Positions 27,401-31,032 of a stretch of DNA of 31,552 bases are shown piece after piece (the stretch's first letter is position 1; every line of letters starts with the position of its first letter). The notes under the pieces are model-generated. The model saw nothing but the letters and a program-made list of their open reading frames with translations, made no database searches and was not told the origin of the DNA. The translations under genes were made by a program, and so were the position numbers. This DNA comes from Verrucomicrobia bacterium UBA1727 (GTDB lineage: Bacteria; Verrucomicrobiota; Kiritimatiellia; RFP12; UBA1067): the NCBI GenBank assembly GCA_002315875.1, contig DCIL01000031.1, forward strand, positions 1 through 31,552, in the 5' to 3' direction.

Positions 27401-30400
27401 TGTGGATCCGCATCCGCTGGTGCCGGATGAATCCAACGACTATGACATTGACCGTATCTCCCGCGGAGATGTGATGGCGTTTGCCGATGTTGATGCGCTT
27501 TTGGTCGCAATCGGTCAGGACGACGACGAGGCAGACGAATGGACCTGGTGCGCGGTGATGAACCTTTCCACCGAGAGTTCGAAGCTTCGCGACAGCGACA
27601 TTCCGCTCCAGATCAACGCCGCCGCAATCTCCTCGCTGTATTCGGTGTATGAGTACGGCAACCACATCGGTGTTGGTATGTATGTTTCCTACAAGGCGAG
27701 CGACGGATACAAGGTTCAGGCGACGTCCAACGCGACGGTCCGTCTGGTCCATGCGCAGGTCTACGACTACTTCGGGTATGAATCCGGTTGCGCAGTCGTG
27801 ATGCCTGGTGAGGATGTTGCTACGGAGCTCGCGGACGGCAGCTTCGATGAGGCGCATCCTCATACCAAGGCGTTCACGGTGCTGGATAAGAGCCTTGTCG
27901 CCAGGTATCTGCAGAACATCGGGGTCGAGGGTGTTGACGAAGCCGACTTGCTGCTTACGCCGACCAATTCGATCTGGAATCTCGTCCGCAACGATGTTGT
28001 CGATTCCGATCGCGACGATATTGCCGACGGTTGGGAACTCTACGTGATGTTCGGGCACTATGGAACGGAGCGTAAGATGTCCGACATCAAGATCTCTCCG
28101 TTCGTCCGGGAAGATGGAATGGCGCTTGCTCCTGGCGATGGATCCAAGCTGAAACTTATCGAGGAATTCGATGGTGGCTATTTGCCGACCGATCCTTGGA
28201 CGACGGATTCCGATTCCGACGGCATTTCCGACTGGTACGCCTACAATTACCATCTCAAGGGCGAGCAGTATCGCGATGACCTCGACAATGACGGCCTTTC
28301 GAACTTCCAGGAATACTTGTCGGCAGAGGGCTTTGCCGGACTCTCGTTCCCGAAGATCCAGGCCGATCGCATGATGACGTTCGGTAAGGATTTCGGCGGC
28401 GATCAGGTCGTTCCCGACTACTTCCTGCGCGTCGGTTCGCTCTACCTCGGTGAAATGCTCACGGACCATGACTTCATCGAAGACTGGCTCGAGGACAGCG
28501 ATTTCTTCAAGGGCGAGCGCAATGCATCGCGTTACATCTACGATGCCCATCAGGATAACGACGACAACGGCTGGGACAACTGGTCCGAAGCACGAGCCTA
28601 CATGGCGGCCGGCGAAGACAAGGTGGAGACGATCTGGGTCACGAACACCGTGAAGCAGGCCGAACTTCTTGCGCTGCAGAAGAAGTACGGCACGAACCTT
28701 ACCTGGTCCGCAACCGGCGGTTGGGATGCCGAAGACAACATGAGCGATCTTTACGCGGTGATCTATCCCAAGACCAAGACGGTCTCTGCGTATCCCGGTC
28801 GTCCGACGCCGAAGGGTCGGATCAGAATCGTGTACAACGGCAAGCAGGTGTTCACGGGCAAGAACCTCATCGTCAAGGCCTACCGTTATCGCAATGACAA
28901 GGCTCCGGACATGAGTTACCCCGCCGATGTCAGCTGGACGTTGAAAGCGACCGATACGCTCGGATGGTACGAATTGTCCAGTTCCACCAACGGATATATT
29001 TGCGGCGGTAACAATCTGCTCGTGGTCTGGGCTGAGACCAAGTATGAAGACGGCGTGTGGAATGCCGGCGAGCCCTACGGAATCGTGTCCAAGGTCGATG
29101 TCGGATACGACCACATTCCCGATTGCGAGGTTGAACTTACGGACATCAACTCCTCGTTGATGCGTATGGACCTTGCAAGCGCGACGGCAACCGCCGGCGA
29201 TTTCACGACCGTGTCCGCTTTTGCCGACCGCGGTGTGGAAACCGAGGGATTCCTTCCGAACGCAACGCTCTCGAATGCCTATAAGAACGTGGTCGCGCCC
29301 AATGGCAAGGTTCGCGTTCGTGTCGTGCGTGTCAATATCAATGGCACTGTGAATTCCTACAAGCAGCCGAAGTCACCGTATACTACATATTACGTGGCTG
29401 CGCCTGTCATTGATAAGGAGATGGACCTCAACAAGCTTGGTTCCCTCACTGAGGCGGTCCTGCTCGAGAACGGAGCGTACGATCTTGATTGGGGCGGGTG
29501 GCAAACGCGTGCTCCGCAACAGTTTGGCGTGCCGTTCAACTCTCTATTCAAGATTGGCTACGCCATCGTCCTTGGTGACAAGGATATCAATGCCATAACA
29601 TTCAAGGAGAACAATGCGTTCGCGTTGATGTTCTACAACGGCTTCGAATCCGATGTGAGCGAGCAGACGCTTGTAGTTCCCACCGGTGTCGGGGACAGAT
29701 TGAACGACAATCGTCCAATCTTCACCTGGGAGCACCACGCCAAGATCGTCGCGACTTCGGCCAACCTTCCTTACGAAAAGGCATATCCCGCCTTCCGGTT
29801 GAGAATCTGGGACGGCACCAAGGTCGTGTACGATTCCGGAGTGCAGCGTGCACCTGTGCGCGATTCGAACGGTTACTATAACTGGACGGCCCCGGTCTAC
29901 GTCGGAAACGAGCTCGAAAGCGGCAAGGAATACGAGTATACGGTGTCGATGCTCGATGCCAAGTTCACCGAGCCCAATTCCAACGAGACGAGGTGTCCGT
30001 TCACCTTGAACGTAACCGGCGTTGGCGGTGCGCTTTCCGACCAGTACTCCATCTTCGCTGCCGTCAAGTACTTCGGGCCGGTCAGCACCAATGCCCCCAT
30101 CCGCGTTGAGGCGTTCAAGTCGCCCGACTTCGCGGGTCTGCCTGCGTCCGTCACCACGGTGAAGAACGTGGTGTCGCTGATGGCGACGAATGCGATTACG
30201 TTCAATGCTGAATTGAAGCTGATTGGCCTTGCAGCAAATACCAAGTATTACGTCCGCGCGTTCATCGACTCCAACACGAATGGTGTACTGGACGTTTCCG
30301 AGTCCTGGGGTTATGGCAATTACGTGGGTGACGCCGAGCGCAAGGACATCTACACTCCTCGTGCCTACGAGGTCGCGCTCGGGTCCTTCGCAATGCCGCA

Positions 30401-31007
30401 GGCCGTCATCTACATTGAGGATGTCGACCGCGACAACAACGGCTTCCCGGATGCCCATCCTGGTAATGACGGCGTGGGAACGGCGAAATGTCCGTGGGTG
30501 GTGACTTGCGCTACCTCTGGTACGCCTACCGTGACGAACGTGTTCTCGGCCCTTGACAACAAGGTCGCGCAGCTGCCGTTCGTCAGTCAGCTCAATACCT
30601 TCGAGAACACCGGCACGCTCAGTGCGTTCCAGTTGTACTTCGCGATGGCGAAATACGGAATCTCCATGACGGAATTGCTAACTACTCCGACCGTTCGGAT
30701 ATCCGAGTTCACGATTGACCGCGGACTTGATGTGGTTGTCGATACCCCGACCACGGTCAGCGGCAATACCTTGCTTGCAACAAAGCAGGGAGTGACCGTC
30801 AACGTGACGCTGGCGATATCGGTCTGGTACATTGACGAGCTCTCCGGCGAGTGGACTAAGATTGGACAGGTCACGCAGGCAGTGCCCATCAACACCAACA
30901 GCGGCAGGCTTACGCCGGAGTCGCTGGCGGAAATCAATGCCTACGTTACCGAGAAGATGAGCGGGGCCACCGGCTTCTTCAAGGTCGAGGTAAAGGTCGT
31001 GCAGTGA
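12423..31007 (+). CDS. Giant secreted multidomain calcium-loop protein (6,194 residues)
   Basis: One uninterrupted reading frame of 18.6 kb with AAGGAAG before ATG 12423; an earlier in-frame ATG lies inside the lipoprotein gene. Residues 1-22 are a signal peptide (cleavage after Ala-Arg-Ala). Visible layout: beta-rich N-terminal region to ~1130 including a PKD-like domain (774-887); Gly-rich hinge (1140-1168); a region with many DxDGDGxxD calcium loops like TSP3 or EF-hand/dockerin loops (~1318-2500); a LamG/concanavalin-like domain (~2519-2765); then three diverged super-modules to ~5990 and a final ~200-residue beta-rich tail. It is probably a calcium-stiffened extracellular or cell-surface adhesin or glycan-binding protein; no enzyme motif is recognised. 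The C-terminus has no PEP-CTERM, LPXTG or membrane helix. TTA, CTA and TCA codons are nearly absent. It follows a lipoprotein gene and precedes ackA by 25 bp. Confidence 0.85.
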   Translation: MKKTIVALLALASMYVCGSARASDIFDIVPCDAYGNVISYPVSTVDNPLLPGQKAYFMFRMFRPDGTQNQWWDFVYTGIGSTNTARQVGIGIFVSGQLRMATVCGRRCSYNDMTDIVFEYEVKAGDFALPIVLAAKDGDGNPVPANNIDISSSGFYLDPTSYGTANWVLRFQAEGGPKDADWAFTSASELKPGQKGDGWNSLTRIMDSTLESFRYCVKTIDFASDWVTTDAWRTVHEGSSNSDRVPSIVVSPAAAQAVTMYVWSTNEAAVKVTGGTPMEMWDPNGPKDSKKTYMVGTIKFAGGESVKNFSITGVSTNDGGKSELILSPYTNFTRTKSSFAIKKDYLSVPVKCIEALPPSVMVSMDSATCVAGTNWYQSVNSVTIKLSESSANTFKVKLIPSFTCDPSISPELIITNYVRFSTDYALNALPAAEIPEIEIGGGVGDEKTIYIYALRGDDKTQNANQIVLKSELASGTPSPAIVRWGQDGFNITPVDPVIMEPEEATDTETIWLDTVLGEPTPVVIRVRGSYGDDAAPTNQGYEIFVKYHPTDTEHDPKAPSGFVKLEGLYKPRDGGVLYRCDDGSEVQPVFQYNTHTGIYRTQIYVKAPVSGKESRGTSGNYRNVNVQVTPQKTVSIRAENKLGVETDTYDEGEIIKFFAQLSAGYSKDLWAFVKIDDGDLLPEHVLVQGTAFMVGTTNKNGICTGIKISRNSTKEVSGTVKLLDGWNPDLGGLQFTASIVLATTNDYVAATNKGMVISKYACPDPIAITVNNLEPYVNQVTMNDLEKRKDGQTFSNKVAKDQKQNFELEIKDDSPYDLEHNMSFRWTAYNSEDVTMKTGEVTTNGVFKFSYDFPEGGLWRIEVEVKDKDMEDYPEATPFTFYVNVVDQPAVEILDDFGNKIDGQVYYENEKTAHFNVGLSFNDATENLEVALEVIKWNQEATGDYGEMVLETTNIVFKAKTATAQRVMISRMDGTTLTAGNGYKIVARVINETENPKVPGTKWKDYYLQGEARAYIENVDPEGTFSPVENEKTNRWETARKLIWTVKNDVYGDLENTNNVGIKVEITSASSEAWLKEQGYTNGYKYVHSATSGEFTPDLTAVQGDQDVTITIRDKDGGEISRTWYFKSAAAKMVTTVAHGPSGGGEGGGTARYVGAGNGEGEGAGHVYIDNGKFISSANFRLRWNLEKNSSANLWAWGYKALKPYDNGTLDTYDQPLTPAGAGAEKGLPDPSYYCYTATSACGEDGRDSYFYGWFLVAGGSDAETGLLGGTFKPEQPGQSGSVQPLVLPEEIQESGNYVDTIVEAVFAKEKRPSDNVGDMNQDGIPDILLKKYGFGIVDENNAFVGNDLADVSAYNEDGDFLPFKSTMNYAGAVPNTSNAWAEAGEPFTAVREIRGFGEGLNGNGINPSKPYPNSDGTYPDPDYTANEQRAYLAWKGLETEENLIEMSDVDVKTLFDANIATAKADLFSRAWTPERPTDPTLLDTDGDGLPDGYEYYFWYAARVGFNDGDGKWQGRLVGKKLNLDDVEKPIDIPSEEICKAFDPNPGSQESSNRDRDFDGDGLTDYQEFLMGTSPVNCDTDGDGIPDGWEVMRGLNPLSKDEIDIQAAKNNPDGDFMADAALMSYEEVLSKKNPEAKPVFVTWTDKDSKLHVFLTEDAGLIADFGESKFGPSNEFYGVELFAKGGAAPTAIDDCFFEIEGGTGVVYLPYDRNLVRSTIMVPGDDEIDTTTLAVEKAAKANKYHLWHDQVYAYYGFDPRTGWSKTSSGYVSPRWANPSALGEAGLAVNTRSYQTLDEFKLFKYRKETGCLVSGDDLWDSFKKNTTNPSTPYSLTYGNYDLDNPVVFTDENHGADTDEDGRPDGWELYVAAKYKRGPNDFTLRPDGVKQEGHKWLWTKELGISPVIADDADSTDNDKDQDGLNTTREYAGVDSVWAYQSCPTIVVLTSLDGFWPNKFFPTDPWNADTDGDGLTDSEEGATTWKAAFTSSSSYDGGLTYFQDQTFTFRYKEIVIDFASTNATDTTTCYRGGGCNPCSIDTDGDGLPDAWEKQFAGLPTDESGNVRSGNNKNTYSTSLKRRDKLDFNDGSNTVAVAGSYLYGGMDATWAGDSYAKNAVDPMTGTIRDLDFDGDGLENYQEYLVQAIRSFRLDDGETPLNGRVIQWKGDKADKFDDDNVPPNISMSDPADGMKSGYFQFDFFSENFAWANLMADEELAAAYTNENNVIALDMIDPATAHRVGRRPTWNFEDMGYFAAPPRLWDPNRFRAGASGVMWGGDNKSFRYMLKPGSLRMYVGRDNYWRAFAEGYVSTNPRVADTDQDGMDDRYELYHGMSPIFGEGDNTSIGVDMIGSMFGGKFAGNQNAWNNFDKIQGLKSVGKTYDFDTQPWFAGAPDADPDGDKLRNYDEMIVGNMTSPSTTHTDPTPLWLTDPSAFNSVTRQSYMWPYSHGDAKRGSPVTVMNAVGALLPYGWALSLADQFLFAFEANEGYDTDGDWSSDAMESTRNIISASDPLNFTDPRRRNALYLDGVSAAAVQPYMNAGALVSEAGFFRQFTVETWIKPDAALSNGVFTVLERGSYYQQATGTTKPENENGWWRANFRLYLENGVPVGMFDTDYACESGSNEPTACAKVVGKALKVDGHTWTHLALTYDGKELLLYVNGSLTATKPVKTSLIPANGLVAARQDPTVEGYPAAWYTQNAGAMILGARMIQNGAGVGFGELPLGKTPSEDPLSITNSYKELFHGYISEVRVWDGARDATSIGDDFKKAYSYEDVSANRDAVFEDFAVQGTRNDNDVANGKPLLPAQLLLHYNFTSLPGATETNYVMKAPIGFGVDPANSNKFARWWTDSDYRSSIYDLRIVPWIQNTVGHLAPYDRQIVDSRLWAEDRSGYIPSSEFGFSSFSVPNSANPYCYTFSDTRSASGYGQYIKALAGMFPDFAEDYKKYQYTGSYSFSSTTDLVPMGTAWAKRDTEEFWDGEGTMTPWTDTGTDKDADGLPDWWEAMYEATPGAGVKPSDVWIDSATGIEMTMAERYRRDLAAGMLPDGTLHEEFDETSTDLDGDGMPDWWEDIYGIQGNSPEDAFADFDNDGLSNYQEYRLMEDVASGFGPVNLGIKVSPSEMRTMNGTIDYFLQVTNEDSDYNGRYLGEIIADHDFMEDWLEREMNFDIYAYDANKDSNGRGWSNWSELRASQFTNNFITVAVGTNETELVYGGKPMPNVELELYGQISATYHTEKRITTTTEGTNTVTKTNNVLVANAIVVDAYREAPFVDAYASFTATITEAGDHLIAKFVGDGLVEGKQYFVVRNGEYVGFAKVNVGYDKVTAQIRVGDTAVVPSGLTAYSGQTMQIRRVSINGYDCPQRVVWSGKAESYITAADIVQHPLCKYDLDWEYLVKDAKDIEIERQSIQAATYELWIGNTLKLGTFTKAFVDGEDGFMRPEIEGAMNDEKVRTAQPTFVFTASDKFTAFKLEIATTTNADDVIWSTTELMPVKTATGYKFTAPITIGGDVLADGSNYFWRVAGLNAKWNIASTNQYEVTSGGGTVSATTNLVYDASNDWSHWYSMKTAVNSIKADTGYGAMSVKVHYYGPAEIDLDYIRVGVYEDAACFGRPIAELSPAEFDDDDETTFTVKFDGLAVGEYYVMAFVDRNGNGERDAWETWGYVNKVGTSAKDLYTPVAIAVKLSTKEPESVNLYMEDTDGYREIDHTEEGESYWDYTKSCLVVPTTTRKILVEGSDGIPDSLQGEPLKENDSDDEDLDGDGLKASAEEMWGTNPINSDTDGDSLPDGYEVWAHGKNASLDPLSVNDRYTALDGDVMACAKVKRHVYGVRYNTATGEVTAAIMFIDKINREVTVGSNIAGRKYAQVGYYAYMPAASWNNDTAGYINIAFGKYDGTADVLIVKDYGEMDIYLQHYQVFAEFGFEQNVAVAGSTYHTRPMYAIDKYLVSSYFGGGSAATPAEVTDYKVHFGDDKVGVEILGMNMNATWGRNLTCLLPNDLDFDRDSVPDGWECYVSQGYAFEGFAITPWKANDGWTSRNQVVTNVFSGMVGGTFVVDGCTNILTNVVWSFKFTYTGKDGKIYTTTNANWTLRNWYNGGVNAANPYDLNSFGLDGISDEIARKYNIETAANQLKDNDNDGLSNWQEYLAEVKRTFGRFDADNAYSVVEDDVRDYWLFDYFRKIGSKYVGELLADHDFIEDAWEDLYMTAAPDGKYYTSRYEYDALRDADNDGWDNWSEARAGTDPSRSETLSLVKQDGSEDHAIADYPVPTIRVTASYNDPGLMTHPLVIQAWNTDKGSVVPDAIWKVPGAGQNSEWNSRFIGLAPNRKVELNIGPGDVGQNHVMLEFYDPNYVIIHHSVDSNGVDKVTSTTRHNVDSADWGVFYYGDDPINTRFGAGTGAFGFVGTSADETDGDGSTLESYVNYRNGDVTIDFTDPYLRDTEATYKLVVEEGEDGSSKYDVYVYDLTRAYWRVRWMGRLVQSGNIKTFSLSKPLEYSAETLGHLRQGKNNFIAFVDTNGSGAWDVGEAMGIVRDVEVGWDFAEVKFGLDSNNDLRFSLPATSNKYEVVRLVRSEIDGTNVDRKCVWTGLMASESDRVITEADLVKAGQVDFDCGLNGDEDAITVTYDVCTGLSAISNTPVGKIVRTFGYQVESAKVSTDKTIVRTARPQLEFETVPGYPSYIIRIASDEDMDDVIFCETNFVEYVVGKTVSARPRVTVGQELKDGETYYWQVALVNAKFPEGDWSDVGSFKTAVDSANADSGYGKLAAEVRYFGDSEETLTNVLVGVYKSADFAGAPVALKRLGADESVATLSKRPLIDSYSYVYTNKYGSTTTRAKPMTSSTWFLKSVTTNKVENAKAKFTDVNPNISFDGIEPGNYYVMAFIDANKNGVRDAEETWGYVNNLARDSAAIYTPIALKVTATAEAPAEAFLVMEDTDGKARPKVIDGDSDGDGLTDDAERAIGTDPLNPDTDGDGLNDLEELGVGTDPLNPDTDGDLIPDGVDPHPLVPDESNDYDIDRISRGDVMAFADVDALLVAIGQDDDEADEWTWCAVMNLSTESSKLRDSDIPLQINAAAISSLYSVYEYGNHIGVGMYVSYKASDGYKVQATSNATVRLVHAQVYDYFGYESGCAVVMPGEDVATELADGSFDEAHPHTKAFTVLDKSLVARYLQNIGVEGVDEADLLLTPTNSIWNLVRNDVVDSDRDDIADGWELYVMFGHYGTERKMSDIKISPFVREDGMALAPGDGSKLKLIEEFDGGYLPTDPWTTDSDSDGISDWYAYNYHLKGEQYRDDLDNDGLSNFQEYLSAEGFAGLSFPKIQADRMMTFGKDFGGDQVVPDYFLRVGSLYLGEMLTDHDFIEDWLEDSDFFKGERNASRYIYDAHQDNDDNGWDNWSEARAYMAAGEDKVETIWVTNTVKQAELLALQKKYGTNLTWSATGGWDAEDNMSDLYAVIYPKTKTVSAYPGRPTPKGRIRIVYNGKQVFTGKNLIVKAYRYRNDKAPDMSYPADVSWTLKATDTLGWYELSSSTNGYICGGNNLLVVWAETKYEDGVWNAGEPYGIVSKVDVGYDHIPDCEVELTDINSSLMRMDLASATATAGDFTTVSAFADRGVETEGFLPNATLSNAYKNVVAPNGKVRVRVVRVNINGTVNSYKQPKSPYTTYYVAAPVIDKEMDLNKLGSLTEAVLLENGAYDLDWGGWQTRAPQQFGVPFNSLFKIGYAIVLGDKDINAITFKENNAFALMFYNGFESDVSEQTLVVPTGVGDRLNDNRPIFTWEHHAKIVATSANLPYEKAYPAFRLRIWDGTKVVYDSGVQRAPVRDSNGYYNWTAPVYVGNELESGKEYEYTVSMLDAKFTEPNSNETRCPFTLNVTGVGGALSDQYSIFAAVKYFGPVSTNAPIRVEAFKSPDFAGLPASVTTVKNVVSLMATNAITFNAELKLIGLAANTKYYVRAFIDSNTNGVLDVSESWGYGNYVGDAERKDIYTPRAYEVALGSFAMPQAVIYIEDVDRDNNGFPDAHPGNDGVGTAKCPWVVTCATSGTPTVTNVFSALDNKVAQLPFVSQLNTFENTGTLSAFQLYFAMAKYGISMTELLTTPTVRISEFTIDRGLDVVVDTPTTVSGNTLLATKQGVTVNVTLAISVWYIDELSGEWTKIGQVTQAVPINTNSGRLTPESLAEINAYVTEKMSGATGFFKVEVKVVQ
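14742..15083 (+). other. PKD/Ig-like domain within the giant protein
   Basis: Residues 774-887 run from EPYVNQV to FTFYVNVVD. The pattern (MSFRWTAY..., then FSYDFPEGGLWRIEVEVKDKD) is the typical PKD-type beta-sandwich with a tryptophan early and a G.W.I.V.V.D strand late. A second, less clear copy ends near residue 1130. Such domains usually act as spacers or carbohydrate/protein-binding modules on surface proteins. Confidence 0.5.
15840..15926 (+). other. Gly/Glu-rich hinge in the giant protein
   Basis: Residues 1140-1168 are dominated by glycine with glutamate (GGGEGGG and GEGEGAG). The stretch separates the N-terminal Ig-like part from the calcium-loop part and probably acts as a flexible linker. 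Confidence 0.7.
16872..17197 (+). repeat. First TSP3-like calcium-loop cluster
   Basis: Loops of form DTDGDGLPDGYE (from residue 1484), DFDGDGLTDYQEF (~1557) and DTDGDGIPDGWE (from 1579) have Asp/Asn at every ligand position. TSP3 and EF-hand-like loops of this type bind calcium. The intervening GTSPVNCDTDGDG text is the classical GTDP-N-DTDGDG link between TSP3 repeats. Single loops continue at 17979, 18312, 18528, 18789, 19359 and 19878. Confidence 0.8.
17661..18023 (+). repeat. QVYxYFGF module, copy A
   Basis: From residue 1747, HDQVYAYYGF, then NTRSYQTLDEFKLFKY, then DTDEDGRPDGWELYV. The same order of anchors appears at 24141-24446 and 27750-28046. I do not recognise the domain. It precedes a calcium loop in each copy. 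Confidence 0.6.
19977..20718 (+). other. LamG/concanavalin-like domain in the giant protein
   Basis: Residues ~2519-2765: begins ALYLDGVSAA, then FTVETWIKPDA, a long strand region with LYLENGVPVGMF, HLALTYDGKELLLYVNGSL, AMILGAR and FHGYISEVRVWDGARD. These are the standard LamG3 landmarks (ETWIKP, TYDGxxLxLYVNG, G.ISEVRVW). The fold binds glycans or proteins on surface and extracellular proteins. There is a single copy in the protein. Confidence 0.85.
21579..23650 (+). repeat. Super-module I of the giant protein
   Basis: Order: DLDGDGMPDWWE (from residue 3053), DNDGLSNYQEY (~3082), YLGEIIADHDFMEDWLE, NGRGWSNWSELRA, a beta region with KVNVGYDKV, an FN3-like stretch with YFWRVAGLNAKW, then a transthyretin-like part: GAMSVKVHYYGP, VGVYED, GEYYVMAFVDRNGNGERD and ETWGYVN (~3560-3660). 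Super-modules II and III share all anchors in the same order. The DxNxNGxxD loop should bind calcium. Confidence 0.75.
24141..24446 (+). repeat. QVYxYFGF module, copy B
   Basis: From residue 3907, HYQVFAEFGFEQNVAV, then HTRPMYAIDKYLVSSYF, then DFDRDSVPDGWECYV. It links super-modules I and II and aligns anchor by anchor with copies A and C. Confidence 0.6.
24798..27170 (+). repeat. Super-module II of the giant protein
   Basis: From residue 4126: DNDNDGLSNWQEYL, VGELLADHDFIEDAWED, DADNDGWDNWSEARAGTDP, NNFIAFVDTNGSGAWDVGEAMGIV with VEVGWDFAEV, an FN3-like part with TYYWQVALVNAKF, then KLAAEVRYFG, VGVYKSADFAGAPVA, NYYVMAFIDANKNGVRD and ETWGYVN (to ~4895). It is longer than copy I because of a ~45-residue insert rich in Ser/Thr/Lys before the last calcium loop. 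Confidence 0.75.
27234..27416 (+). repeat. Classical TSP3 triple repeat
   Basis: Residues ~4938-4998: DGDSDGDGLTDDAE, then GTDPLNPDTDGDGLND, then GTDPLNPDTDGDLIPDGVDPHP. This is the textbook TSP3 arrangement with GTDPLNPDTDGDG linkers, giving a row of calcium loops that should form a rigid rod in calcium. It joins super-module II to the next QVYxYFGF copy. Confidence 0.9.
27750..28046 (+). repeat. QVYxYFGF module, copy C
   Basis: From residue 5110, HAQVYDYFGYESGCAVV, then HTKAFTVLDKSLVARYL, then DSDRDDIADGWELYV. It lies between the TSP3 triple repeat and super-module III, as copy B lies between I and II. Confidence 0.6.
28278..30385 (+). repeat. Super-module III of the giant protein
   Basis: From residue 5286: DLDNDGLSNFQEYL, LGEMLTDHDFIEDWLED, NDDNGWDNWSEARAY, NNLLVVWAETKYEDGVWNAGEPYGIV with VDVGYDHI, an FN3-like part ending in YEYTVSMLDAKF, then SIFAAVKYFGPV, EAFKSPDFAGLPA, KYYVRAFIDSNTNGVLD and ESWGYGN (to ~5966). 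No further TSP3 array or QVYxYFGF copy follows; the protein closes with a different ~200-residue tail. Confidence 0.75.
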
Positions 31008-31032
31008 GTTTTCGATAAAGGCAAAAACTGAA

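Noticed and set aside
30900..31007. Possible PEP-CTERM or other sorting tail on the giant protein, which would make it the exosortase substrate.
   Set aside because: The C-terminus ends GFFKVEVKVVQ with no Pro-Glu-Pro motif, membrane helix or basic cluster.
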